A DNA stretch of 43,346 nt from Halorubrum sp. SD626R. GTDB taxonomy: Archaea > Halobacteriota > Halobacteria > Halobacteriales > Haloferacaceae. Shown one piece after another: positions 24,580-32,412 of this stretch. The first letter of the stretch is position 1; each line of letters opens with the position of its first letter. The notes under the pieces were generated by a model. That model saw nothing but the letters and a program-made list of their open reading frames with translations. It was not told the origin of the DNA and did no database searches. Both the position numbers and the translations under genes were made by a program. The stretch covers positions 1 to 43,346 of the forward strand of contig NZ_CVRT01000074.1 in assembly GCF_001261915.1 (NCBI RefSeq), read 5' to 3'.

Positions 24580-25823
24580 GCGCCGCCGACCGCGCGCGGG
24601 ACGCGCTCTCTCGGCTCGTCGACGCGTCCGCGACCGAGCGGGTCCTGATCAGCACGGCGGCGCTCGTCCTCTCCGTCCTCATCGGCGCGGTGCTGGTGCT
24701 CGTGGCCGGTCGGATGACGACGTGTACCGCTGGGGAGGCGGTGTACTACTTCGGCACCGGGTTCTGTTACGACCCCGTCGTCGTCTTCGACCGGCTGTTC
24801 CTCGGCGCGCTCGGCGACCCCCTCAGCGGGAGCTGGTCGCCGAACGGCCAGTTCGCGGTCACCCTCCGCGAGACGACGCTGCTGATCTTCACCGGGCTCT
24901 CGGTCGCGCTGGCGTTCCGCGCCGGGATCTTCAACATCGGGACGCAGGGGCAGATGGTCGTCGGCGCGCTCGCGACCGCGCTCGGCGTCCTCTGGGCGTC
25001 GTCGCTCGTGTCGGGCGCGGTCGGGACCGTCGTCCTGATCCCGTTCGGGCTCCTCGTCGGCGCGGTGTTCGGCGGACTCTACGGCGCGGTCCCGGGCCTG
25101 CTGAAGGCATACGCCGACGCCAACGAGGTGATCACGACGATCATGCTCAACTTCATCGCGACCGGCGTCGCGCTGTACCTCGTCAGCGGGGCCTTCAAGG
25201 ACCCGAACAGCGCCGCGAACCAGACCGTCCCGCTCCCCGAGTTCGCGCAGTTCCCGGCGCTGCTGTTCGGGGCCCGACAGGACTTCTCGATCGTCGCACT
25301 CGGCTTCGGCCTCCTCGCCGTCGCCGCGCTGTACTACGTCCTCGAACACACCGCCTTCGGGTACGACGTTCGGACGAGCGGCGTCCAGCCCGAGGCGGCC
25401 GAGTACGGCGGCGTCGACGCCAAGCGCACCGTCGTCGCGAGCCTGTCGCTGTCGGGCGCGCTCGGCGGGATCGCCGGCGCGATGTACGTGATGATGGTGC
25501 TCGGGACGTTCCAGACGGGGATCCCCGCCTACGGCTTCGACGGGATCACCGTCTCGATCCTCGCCGGCAACAACCCGCTCGGCGTCGGCGTCGCCGCGCT
25601 GCTGTTCGGCGTGCTGAAGAGCGGGACGACGGTCGTCCAGTTCGCGACCGACGTCCCGCCGCAGCTCGTGGGGGTCCTCCGCGGGCTCATCATCCTCTTC
25701 GTGGCGATGCCGGAGTTCTTCCGCCTGCTGGCCCGCGGGCTGCCGGGAACGGGCTCGAAGCCGGAGGCGGTCGCGACCGACGGCGGGACCGCCGGCGATC
25801 GAGGAGGTGAGACCGATGAGTGA
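24576..25823 (+). CDS. BMP-type ABC importer permease 1 (YufP-like)
   Basis: The 415-residue permease has about ten hydrophobic segments with the family motif GLSVALAFRAGIFNIGTQGQMVVGAL. It also has the conserved LKAYADANEVITTIMLNFIATGVALYLV block, the coupling region EYGGVDAKRTVVASLSLSGALGGIAGAMYV, and YGFDGITVSILAGNNPLGVGVAALLFG. A soluble stretch with two Cys (GRMTTCTAGEAVYYFGTGFC) follows the first membrane segment and may form an extracytoplasmic disulfide. The GTG start overlaps the ATPase stop (GTGA). It imports nucleoside-like substrates together with the neighbouring genes. Confidence 0.92.
   Translation: MSAADRARDALSRLVDASATERVLISTAALVLSVLIGAVLVLVAGRMTTCTAGEAVYYFGTGFCYDPVVVFDRLFLGALGDPLSGSWSPNGQFAVTLRETTLLIFTGLSVALAFRAGIFNIGTQGQMVVGALATALGVLWASSLVSGAVGTVVLIPFGLLVGAVFGGLYGAVPGLLKAYADANEVITTIMLNFIATGVALYLVSGAFKDPNSAANQTVPLPEFAQFPALLFGARQDFSIVALGFGLLAVAALYYVLEHTAFGYDVRTSGVQPEAAEYGGVDAKRTVVASLSLSGALGGIAGAMYVMMVLGTFQTGIPAYGFDGITVSILAGNNPLGVGVAALLFGVLKSGTTVVQFATDVPPQLVGVLRGLIILFVAMPEFFRLLARGLPGTGSKPEAVATDGGTAGDRGGETDE
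25803..25810 (+). promoter_or_regulatory. Shine-Dalgarno site deciding the start of permease 2
   Basis: GGAGGTGA ends five nt before the ATG at 25816, strong pairing to the 3' end of 16S rRNA. It lies inside the end of the preceding gene and favours 25816 over the GTG at 25807. Confidence 0.75.
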
Positions 25824-26922
25824 CGCGCCCGCGGACGGCGCCGACGCCGATGCCGATATCGCCGCCGGGAACGACGAAAGCGGGAGCTTCTTCGACCGGT
25901 ACACGACCCGCGCGCTCGTCGCCGGCGCGACGGTCGCCGCCGTCGTCGCGCTCCTGCTCGCCGGGCTGTTGTTCCCGGACTCGCTCGCCGGGACGCTCGC
26001 GGACGCGCTCACGAGCGAGAACACGCTCGCGGCGGCGCTGCGGCTCTCCGTGCCGATCGCGTTCGCCGCCCTCGGCGGGATCTTCGCGGAGAAGTCGGGC
26101 GTCATCAACATCGGGCTGGAGGGGCTGCTGATCATCTCGGCGTTCAGCGCCATCTACGTCGCCGACCTCACCGGCGGGGTGTGGGTCGGCTTCGCCGGCG
26201 GCGTGGTCGCGAGCACGCTGCTCGCGGCGCTGTTCGCCGTCGTGACGATCGGGTTCCGCGCGGACCAGATCATCGCCGGGCTCGCGGTCTGGCTCATCGC
26301 GCTCGGGCTCGCGCCGTTCGCCTCGCAGGTGATCTACGGCAGCCCGAACACGCCGACCGTCGCGACGTCGCCGTCGATCACCGTGCCCGTCCTCGCCGAC
26401 CTCCCGTTCTTCGGCGCGCTCTTCTCCGCGTCGCCGTCGGTGTACCTGCTGTTCGCCGCCGTCGCCGGCTCGTGGTACGTCTTCGAGCGGACGGCGTTCG
26501 GCCGGTGGATCCGCGCCAGCGGCGAGAACCCGAAGGCGCTCGACACCGCCGGCGTGAGCGTCACCCGGGTCCGGTACGCGGCGGTGCTGATCTCGGGCGT
26601 GCTCGCGGGGATGGGTGGCGCGGCGCTCTCGCTCGACCTCGGCCAGTTCACCGGCAACGGCCCGACGATGGTGAACGGGAAGGGGTTCATCGCCATCGTG
26701 GCCTACCTGTTCGGCAACTACAACCCGGTCGGGGCGTTCCTCTCGACGATGCTGTTCGCGGGGCTGGACGCGGTCCAGACCGTGCTCCAGCTCCAGGGGA
26801 TCGGGATCCCCCGCCAGCTCATCCGGATCACCCCGTTCGTGATCGTGATCGTCGTCCTCGCGCTGGTCGGGCGGACGCGGCTCCCGGAGGCGGCCGGAGA
26901 GCACTACGAGACCGAGGAGTGA
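25816..26922 (+). CDS. BMP-type ABC importer permease 2 (YufQ-like)
   Basis: The 368-residue permease is paralogous to permease 1. Family motifs are LRLSVPIAFAALGGIFAEKSGVINIGLEGLL, VTIGFRADQIIAGLAVWLIALG, NPKALDTAGVSVTRVRYAAVLISGVLAGMGGAALSL and GKGFIAIVAYLFGNYNPVGAFLSTMLF. About nine membrane segments are present. It overlaps the end of permease 1 by eight nt and is initiated from a strong internal Shine-Dalgarno site. That makes it the last gene of the four-gene importer operon (21697-26922). The first ~30 residues are acidic and cytoplasmic. Confidence 0.93.
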   Translation: MSDAPADGADADADIAAGNDESGSFFDRYTTRALVAGATVAAVVALLLAGLLFPDSLAGTLADALTSENTLAAALRLSVPIAFAALGGIFAEKSGVINIGLEGLLIISAFSAIYVADLTGGVWVGFAGGVVASTLLAALFAVVTIGFRADQIIAGLAVWLIALGLAPFASQVIYGSPNTPTVATSPSITVPVLADLPFFGALFSASPSVYLLFAAVAGSWYVFERTAFGRWIRASGENPKALDTAGVSVTRVRYAAVLISGVLAGMGGAALSLDLGQFTGNGPTMVNGKGFIAIVAYLFGNYNPVGAFLSTMLFAGLDAVQTVLQLQGIGIPRQLIRITPFVIVIVVLALVGRTRLPEAAGEHYETEE

Positions 26923-26944
26923 GCCCGGAGTAGCGCTCCGCGGC

Positions 26945-27268
26945 TCACTCGTTTTCCGCGTGGTCGCGGACGACGCTCGCCGCCTCGCCGACCGGCCGCT
27001 CCGCGAGCTCGGCGAACGGGACGTCGACCGCGTCGACGTCGACGCCCTCGAGCCGAGCGATCTCGGCGACGTGATCGGGCGAGTCGATGGCGGCGATCGT
27101 CTCTTCCACGGACTCGCGCGACCGGCCGTACCACGAGGCGAGTTCGCCCGGGCCGATCCCCCTGTCGTACGCGATGGTGAGCATCAGCGCGGCCGTCGTC
27201 TCCCCCTCGCGGACCTCCGTGAGCCACTCTCGGAGGCGGTCCCTTTCGACCTGGTCGAGTCCGGTCAT
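26945..27268 (-). CDS. Small haloarchaeal protein with HTH-like helices, function unknown
   Basis: The 107-residue protein is all-helical by appearance. ERDRLREWLTEVREGETTAALMLTIAYDRGIGPGELASWYGRSRESVEETI has the spacing of a helix-turn-helix (GELASWYGRSRESVEE as turn plus recognition helix). The second half has DSPDHVAEIARLEGVDVDAVDVPFAEL. DNA binding is possible but not established. A TATA-like CTTAACG on the minus strand lies ~28 nt upstream of the ATG. It is convergent with the importer operon. Confidence 0.72.
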   Translation of the reverse strand: MTGLDQVERDRLREWLTEVREGETTAALMLTIAYDRGIGPGELASWYGRSRESVEETIAAIDSPDHVAEIARLEGVDVDAVDVPFAELAERPVGEAASVVRDHAENE

Positions 27269-27447
27269 ACCGATGACTCACGGCCGCGAACGCGTTAAGA
27301 TCGGTGGCCGAACGCCTCCGACGGGTCCCGACCCGAGCGCAATAGTCGACCCCGCCCCATCCCGGCGATCCGCCCCGCTCGTGTCGCTCCCGAGGGGACC
27401 GAAACGGGAACAAAGAGTTTTGCCACCGGGGGAACGACCCACGTGAC

Positions 27448-28818
27448 ATGAGCATCGACGAGTACGACGTCGTCGTGGCCGGCGCCGGGACCGCCGGCTG
27501 TTACGCCGCCGCGACGATCGCGAACGAGGGGCTCGACGTCGTCATCGTCGAGCGGAAGGACGAGACGGAGGCGGGCCACATCGCCTGCGGGGACGCGCTA
27601 AAGGGCGCCGACGCCTTCCCCGAGGCCATCCCGAAGGACCGGCTCGAACCGGCGTTCACGAACACCGGCGTCGACCACGGCCGGTTCGAGATCCCGCAGG
27701 AGGACACGGTCCTCGAGATCCCCGTGCCGGGCGAGCTCGCGGTCATCGACCGCTGGGAGTACGGCCGGCAGATCATCGCGGGCGCCGAGGACGCCGGGGT
27801 CGACTTCCACTACGACACCGTCATCAACGACGTGATCCAGACCGAGGCCGGTCGGGTCACCGGGCTCCGCGCGAACCGAAAGGGCGACCAAGTCACCTAC
27901 GAGGCGGACCTGGTCATCGACGGCGCCGGGTCGCTGTCGCTGCTGCAGGACAAGGCGGACTTCGAGGGGACGACGTTCGACACCAACGTGCGCTACTCGC
28001 AGTTCTGCTCGGCGTACCGCGAGATCGTCGAGGTGCCGGAGCCGGTCGAGTGGGACGACGCCCTCGTCTTCAAGGCGACCGACCGCGCCGCCGGCTACCT
28101 CTGGTACTTCCCGCGGACGAGCACCGAGATCAACGCCGGGCTGGGCTTCCAGATGAACGAGGAGCCGATGCAGCTCGTCGAGGCGCTGAAACGCGACCTC
28201 CGGAACCGCGAGGAGTTCGAGGGCGCCACCGTCACGGACAAGCTCGGCGCCGCGCTCCCCACCCGTCGCCCCTACGACTCGGCGGTCGCGCCGGGGTACA
28301 TGGCAGTCGGCGACGCCGCGGGCCACGTGAACCCGACCACCGGCGGCGGCATCGCCGGGGCCGCGTACGCGGGCAAGTACGCCGGCGAGCAGGCCGTGAA
28401 GGCCGTCTCCGACGGCGACGTGAGCGAGGAGAACCTCTGGCGGTACAACACCCGCGTGATGGACCACTTCGGCGGGCGCTACGCCGGGCTCGACGTGTAC
28501 AACGTGCTCTCGACCGCGGTCGACGTGGACGACCTGATGGGCCTGCTCGCCGCGCTCCCCGGCGAGAAGCTCGCGGAGGCGTTATACGAGGGCTCCACGT
28601 CGATGTCGTTCGGCCTGAAGCTGAAGGCCGCGGTCAAGAGCTTCGGCTACTGGGGCACGATCCGCAGCTTCTACCAGACGAAGTCGCTCGCCGACGAACT
28701 GCTCGCGCACTACGAGTCGTACCCGACAAGCCCGGCCGCGATGGCGAACTGGACCGGCGAGCGCGACGCGATCATGGACCGGATCTACGAGACGACGGGC
28801 GCCGACGCGAAGTACTGA
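27448..28818 (+). CDS. Digeranylgeranylglycerophospholipid reductase (geranylgeranyl reductase family)
   Basis: The 456-residue FAD enzyme saturates the isoprenoid chains of archaeal membrane lipids. The N-terminal Rossmann motif is YDVVVAGAGTAGCYAAATIANEGLDVVIVER, followed by the conserved Cys of AGHIACGDALKG. The second FAD motif is YMAVGDAAGHVNPTTGGGIAGA. The substrate region has the family tract AAGYLWYFPRTSTEINAGLGFQ. Length and motif order are typical. It stands alone, and the second dispersed repeat follows its stop by ~100 nt. Confidence 0.93.
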   Translation: MSIDEYDVVVAGAGTAGCYAAATIANEGLDVVIVERKDETEAGHIACGDALKGADAFPEAIPKDRLEPAFTNTGVDHGRFEIPQEDTVLEIPVPGELAVIDRWEYGRQIIAGAEDAGVDFHYDTVINDVIQTEAGRVTGLRANRKGDQVTYEADLVIDGAGSLSLLQDKADFEGTTFDTNVRYSQFCSAYREIVEVPEPVEWDDALVFKATDRAAGYLWYFPRTSTEINAGLGFQMNEEPMQLVEALKRDLRNREEFEGATVTDKLGAALPTRRPYDSAVAPGYMAVGDAAGHVNPTTGGGIAGAAYAGKYAGEQAVKAVSDGDVSEENLWRYNTRVMDHFGGRYAGLDVYNVLSTAVDVDDLMGLLAALPGEKLAEALYEGSTSMSFGLKLKAAVKSFGYWGTIRSFYQTKSLADELLAHYESYPTSPAAMANWTGERDAIMDRIYETTGADAKY

Positions 28819-28919
28819 CCGTCGCCGTCGGCGGTTTACGCGTTTTCGACGACTCTGTGGGGAGCGTCTCCGAATTCCCAACCGCTCGGCATAATTGACT
28901 GCTGGCAGACTGACAGCGG

Positions 28920-29315
28920 CCACCTCTAAAGCCCCAGCCGCTCGGCCAGACGCGATTGACACCGGATTACCGGTGAAACCCTCCAAAGCCCCAGTCGCGA
29001 GGCGGACGCACGCTCGCTGTGGTCCTCGGTCACTCGCTACGCTCGCTCCCTGCGGTCCTTGCACCGCCTGCGTCCGCCTCGCGACTGCCCCTTTGAGTCC
29101 CGCCCCGCACAGCACCGCGACCGCAGCCTCACGCCTCCCCAGCCTCGCGGCTCGCTCCGGGCTCCCTTCGGTCACCCGTCGCTCACCGCGTCCAGCGAGG
29201 GACCGAAGGTCCCTCTGGCAGCCGGCGCTACGCGCCGGCGACCTCGCACGCGCTCCTCGCGGCCGCCGATAGCGGCCGCTCGGAGGCGCGCGCCACCGCC
29301 TCCGTCTCCATTATT
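28920..29315 (+). repeat. Dispersed hairpin-rich repeat, copy 2
   Basis: This is the same element as at 16497-16875, in the same orientation. The CACCTCTAAAGCCCCAGCCG box (28920) and CCTCCAAAGCCCCAGTCG box (28982) precede the 19-bp stem, with arms 28992-29010 and 29069-29087 and a 58-nt loop of identical length to copy 1. The shared stretch continues through CTTTGAGTCCC and CCGCAGCCTCACGCCTCCCC. Later hairpins are at 29197-29215 (8 bp, GAA loop), 29221-29239 (8 bp) and 29259-29279 (8 bp). The 29193-29243 block is inverted relative to copy 1. It occupies the convergent gap between the lipid reductase and a minus-strand membrane protein. Confidence 0.8.
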
Positions 29316-29376
29316 CGACGATGTAACACAGTTGATGGCAGAATATCGGCCGACGAGACCGCCGTGAGACCGCCGT

Positions 29377-29679
29377 TCAGTCCCACGTCACCCACAGCAG
29401 GAACCCGAGCGCGACCGTCTGGAGGACGTGGACCGCGACGTTCGCCTGCCACGCCAGCGGCGGCATGTCGGTCGCGAACCACCCGGCGAGCACGGGGTGA
29501 TACAGGTAGAAGTACAGCGAGAGCGCGTTCTGCGCTAAGAGCACGACGCCGAACGCCGCGAGACCGACCGAGTGCTTCGACCGAAAGGAGAGGTAGTTCC
29601 GGGCCCACACCCACGTGAGCGCCGACAGCATCGCGACGTTCACCGCGACGCTGACGCGCGCGACGTCTACCCACCGCAT
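29377..29679 (-). CDS. Small membrane protein paired with HTH regulator
   Basis: The 100-residue protein has three hydrophobic segments: VARVSVAVNVAMLSALTWVWA, HSVGLAAFGVVLLAQNALSLYFYLY and WQANVAVHVLQTVALGFLLWVTWD. There are no charged residues within them and no catalytic motif. Haloarchaea often pair such small membrane proteins with a winged-helix regulator, as here. The ATG at 29679 is three bases from the stop of a 19-codon ORF that itself overlaps the regulator's stop, so the three are probably translated from one mRNA. The function is unknown. Confidence 0.75.
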   Translation of the reverse strand: MRWVDVARVSVAVNVAMLSALTWVWARNYLSFRSKHSVGLAAFGVVLLAQNALSLYFYLYHPVLAGWFATDMPPLAWQANVAVHVLQTVALGFLLWVTWD

Positions 29680-29682
29680 CGG

Positions 29683-29742
29683 TCACACCTCGCGGGCCCC
29701 GTCGCGGTCGGTCGGGAGCGTGCCGGGAGCCGTCGCGGTCAT
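29683..29742 (-). CDS. 19-codon ORF coupling regulator and membrane protein
   Basis: This ORF encodes MTATAPGTLPTDRDGAREV. Its ATG overlaps the regulator's TGA (ATGA) and its own TGA is three bases before the next ATG. It fills the 59-nt gap between the two genes. The arrangement suggests a translational coupling peptide, but chance is possible because the ORF is so short. Confidence 0.35.
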   Translation of the reverse strand: MTATAPGTLPTDRDGAREV

Positions 29743-30017
29743 ACCGGGAGCCCGTCGGCGATCTCCTCGACGAGGTCCCAGTGCCGCCGCGTCCCCTCGG
29801 TCGGGTAGTACACCGTGCCGTAGCCGTCCCCGGTGCGCTCGACGACGTCGTGGTCGCGCAACACGTCCAGGTGGTGGCGGATCGTCGTGTAGTCCAGACC
29901 GAGGTGCTCGGCCAGCTGGTTCGCGTTGCGCGGGCGGTCGTCGATCGCCCTGAGGATCCGGACCCTGTTCGGGCCGCCGCGGGTGCCGGTGAGCACGTAC
30001 CAGAGGACGGCCTCCAT
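29739..30017 (-). CDS. Winged-helix (ArsR-like) transcriptional regulator
   Basis: The 92-residue protein is a single winged helix: LWYVLTGTRGGPNRVRILRAIDDRPRNANQLAEHLGLDYTTIRHHLDVLRDHDVVERTGDGYGTVYYPT, with a clear helix-turn-helix (NANQLAEHLGLDYTTIRHHL) and wing. The C-terminal helix (WDLVEEIADGL) probably dimerises. No cysteine or metal site is present, so a metal sensor role is unlikely. A TATA-like GTTTAGG lies ~28 nt upstream of the ATG. It is first in an apparent operon with the 19-codon ORF and the three-helix membrane protein. Confidence 0.87.
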   Translation of the reverse strand: MEAVLWYVLTGTRGGPNRVRILRAIDDRPRNANQLAEHLGLDYTTIRHHLDVLRDHDVVERTGDGYGTVYYPTEGTRRHWDLVEEIADGLPV

Positions 30018-30078
30018 GCCTAAATGAAGGGGCTCGCGGCGCCTAAACCTACCGCCGGGGAAAGCGCTCGCGCCCGGT

Positions 30079-31380
30079 TCACCGGTCTCGCGCGTCCGCT
30101 CGCGGACGAGTCTCGGCGGCCCGCAGGATCGCCCCGCTCAGCACGTCGATCCCGATCCGGATGTCACCCTCGACCACGTCGAAGGTGCTCGTGTGATGGC
30201 CGCCCGGGTGGTCGGTGCCGACGCCGACGTAGCAGGCGAGCCCGCCGTTCTCCTGGACGCGATTCATCAGGTACGTCGCGTCCTCGGAGCCGCCGAGGTC
30301 GTCGCTGTCGACGATCTCGGCGACGCCCGCGGTCTCGCTAGCGACCTCGCCGACGATCCCGGCGAGCGCGTCGTCGCTGGTCGCGCTCGGCGCCTCGCCC
30401 TTCGTCGCCACGTCGACCTCGCAGTCGTGCATCGCGGCGGCCGACTCCAAGATTCGGTCGGCGTGGTCGGACATGTACGCGGCCAGCTCCGTCGTCGCGC
30501 CCCGGAGCTCGCCCTCGATGTACGACTCCTCGGGGACGATGTTCGTCGCCGTGCCGCCGCCGACGAGCCCGGCGTTCACCCGCGTCGGGCCGTCGACGTG
30601 CCGGGGGATCGCGTAGAGGTTCTGGACCGCCGCGGCCATGGCCTGCACCGCGTTGCGCCCCTGCTCGGGTCTCGCGCCCGCGTGCGACGGCTCACCGGTG
30701 AACTCGGCGAGGAAGTGCCGGACCGCGAGGAAGCCGTCGACGCCGCAGACGACCTCGCCGGAGGGGTGATCGAGGCCGACGTGGACCGCGTAGAGGTAGT
30801 CGACGTCGTCGAGATGACCGGATTCGGCCATCGGCTTCCCGCCCGCCACCTGCTCCTCGCCGGGCTGGAAGAACAGCTTGAGGGTACCCGAGAAGTCGGA
30901 GTCGAGCACCGCGTCGAGCGTCCCCAGCCCCATCGTCGCGTGGGCGTCGTGGCCGCACGCGTGCATAAACCCCTCGCGCTCCGATCGGAACCCCTCGGCG
31001 GCGGGGACGTGGTCGCCCTCGTCGGACTCGCGGATCGGCAGCGCGTCGATGTCGACGCGGAGCCCGATCACGGGGCCGTCGCCGCGCTCGGCGACGGCGA
31101 CGCAGCCGGTGTACCCCCCCGAGAGTTCGTCGACGACGTCGGGGTCGGCGCCGGCGTCGCGGGCGCGCCGTTCCCACTCGGCGAGCTCGTCGTCGTCGGG
31201 GACGTTCATCCGGTCGTCGGTCGCGAGGGCGTCGCGGCCGACGTACAGCTCGCTCAGGTCGCGCTTCCGGAGCTCCTCGACGATCCGGGCGGTGGTGTAG
31301 AACTCGCGCCACGCGGGCTCGGGGTGGCGGTGGAGGTCGCGGCGGAACTCGCGGTACGCGTCGGATTCGAGCGCGCTCAT
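30079..31380 (-). CDS. M20-family amidohydrolase (AbgA/IAA-amino acid hydrolase type)
   Basis: The 433-residue metal-dependent hydrolase has the M20D motifs. These are REFRRDLHRHPEPAWREFYTT at the N-terminus, the metal-binding FMHACGHDAHATMGLGTL, LKLFFQPGEEQVAGGKPM, the dimerisation-domain FTGEPSHAGARPEQGRNAVQAMA, and a final TDHPGGHHTSTFDV carrying a metal His. These enzymes cleave amide bonds of N-acyl amino acids or aminobenzoyl-glutamate conjugates, and the substrate here is not determined. A TATA-like GTTTTAAGC lies ~27 nt upstream of the ATG. Confidence 0.9.
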   Translation of the reverse strand: MSALESDAYREFRRDLHRHPEPAWREFYTTARIVEELRKRDLSELYVGRDALATDDRMNVPDDDELAEWERRARDAGADPDVVDELSGGYTGCVAVAERGDGPVIGLRVDIDALPIRESDEGDHVPAAEGFRSEREGFMHACGHDAHATMGLGTLDAVLDSDFSGTLKLFFQPGEEQVAGGKPMAESGHLDDVDYLYAVHVGLDHPSGEVVCGVDGFLAVRHFLAEFTGEPSHAGARPEQGRNAVQAMAAAVQNLYAIPRHVDGPTRVNAGLVGGGTATNIVPEESYIEGELRGATTELAAYMSDHADRILESAAAMHDCEVDVATKGEAPSATSDDALAGIVGEVASETAGVAEIVDSDDLGGSEDATYLMNRVQENGGLACYVGVGTDHPGGHHTSTFDVVEGDIRIGIDVLSGAILRAAETRPRADARDR

Positions 31381-31479
31381 GGGCGTCGGTGGCCTCGGGA
31401 GGGCTTAAAACGTCGCGTGGCGGAGTCGGTGGGCCGGGGTCGCTCCGCGCGCTGTGGTCCGCGAGTCCCGGCGGACCGC

Positions 31480-31770
31480 TCAGTCCTCGTCCTCGCCCCC
31501 GCCCTCGATCCGGTCGGCCTCCCGGACCAAGTCGCTCGCGACGGCGCGGGCCTGCTCGGGCGTGAGGTCCACGCGCTCGGCGTGGAGCGGGAGCCGGTCG
31601 CGGTCGACGTCGTCGAGTTCGAACTGGAGCTCGACGCGCTCGGGATCGTCGTCGGGCACGGAGACGTTCAGGACGCCCGCGCCGGCCTCGGTCCAGTCCG
31701 GGCCGACGGCGGCGCCCTCGACGAAGTCCAGCGTGGTGTACGCGGTGACGGACGTGATCCGCTCGTTCAT
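31480..31770 (-). CDS. Small acidic haloarchaeal protein (DUF6360-like)
   Basis: The product (96 residues from the chosen start) begins MNERITSVTAYTTLDFVEGAA. It has a beta-rich core (GAGVLNVSVPDDDPERVELQFELDDV) and a helical end (ERVDLTPEQARAVASDLVREADRIEGG). It resembles a haloarchaeal family I recall as DUF6360 (unverified). In-frame upstream Met codons at 31797 and 31854 exist, but the family-like start is 31770. It is the last gene in the minus-strand run after nirA, the 45-residue ORF and UspA. The function is unknown. Confidence 0.7.
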   Translation of the reverse strand: MNERITSVTAYTTLDFVEGAAVGPDWTEAGAGVLNVSVPDDDPERVELQFELDDVDRDRLPLHAERVDLTPEQARAVASDLVREADRIEGGGEDED

Positions 31771-31850
31771 GCCCCATCGGTCGACTGGCACGGACATGGG
31801 CCTTCCGGCGACGGGACCGACGGGAGGCGACGCAGCCTCGACCGAGCCGG

Positions 31851-32273
31851 TCACTCGGGCGTTCGAACGGTGAACACCGGAACGTCGGCGGTCCGGACGA
31901 CCTTCTCGGTGACGCTGCCGAGCAGGTGCTTCTCGACCCCGCTGCGGCCGCGGGTCCCCATGACGATCATGTCGATCCCGTCGTCGCCGTACCGCTTGAT
32001 CTGGGTGAACGGGTCGCCCTCGGCGATCTCCGGCACGACCTCGACGGCCTCGTCGAGCAGTCGCTCTTCGAACTCCGCGACCACCGCCTCGCCCTCGGCT
32101 CGGAGCGAGTTGACGTTCTTGTTCCCGCCCGCGCCCACGCCGGCGTACGTCGTGTCGACGACGTAGAGCACGTGGATGCGCGCGTCGAACGCGCGTGCCT
32201 GGCTCACCGCGTGCGGGAACGTCGCCTTCGAGGCCTCGCTCCCGTCGGTCGGGAACAGGATGTCGTCGTACAC
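31851..32273 (-). CDS. Universal stress protein, UspA family
   Basis: The 140-residue UspA fold starts YDDILFPTDGSEASKATFPHAV, with the ATP-binding P-loop-like G(2x)G(9x)G(S/T) motif at MGTRGRSGVEKHLLGSVTEKVVRTADVPVFTV. The acidic DTTYAGVGAGGN loop is family-typical. It starts two nt after the stop of the 45-residue ORF, so it is probably transcribed with nirA. UspA proteins bind ATP and modulate stress responses; a direct role in nitrogen metabolism is not established. Confidence 0.93.
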   Translation of the reverse strand: MYDDILFPTDGSEASKATFPHAVSQARAFDARIHVLYVVDTTYAGVGAGGNKNVNSLRAEGEAVVAEFEERLLDEAVEVVPEIAEGDPFTQIKRYGDDGIDMIVMGTRGRSGVEKHLLGSVTEKVVRTADVPVFTVRTPE

Positions 32274-32274
32274 G

Positions 32275-32412
32275 CTACCACCCGAACAGCTCTGGCGCGA
32301 CGTCGGCGGAGGCGTGCTGTCCGGTGCGATCGGGGGCGTCCTCCGGGGAGTCCTCCCCGGCCTCCCGTTCCGACTCCTCGTCGGTCGCGGTCGAGCGCGG
32401 GGGCTCAGTCAT
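32275..32412 (-). CDS. 45-residue acidic small protein between nirA and UspA
   Basis: This ORF starts at an ATG overlapping the last codons of nirA by eight bases and ends two bases before the UspA ATG. The product is acidic and disordered: MTEPPRSTATDEESEREAGE, then DSPEDAPDRTGQHASADVAP, then ELFGW. The tight packing on both sides and the hydrophobic C-terminal ELFGW end suggest a real, translationally coupled gene. The function is unknown. Confidence 0.6.
   Translation of the reverse strand: MTEPPRSTATDEESEREAGEDSPEDAPDRTGQHASADVAPELFGW

Noticed and set aside
28895..29367. ORFs inside repeat copy 2 resembling those in copy 1
   Set aside because: The resemblance is explained by the shared repeat DNA; stem changes preserve pairing rather than amino acids.
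30193..32166. A 657-codon plus-strand frame over the amidohydrolase, DUF6360-like and UspA genes
   Set aside because: It spans three well-supported minus-strand genes and shows only Val/Asp/Arg-rich sequence.
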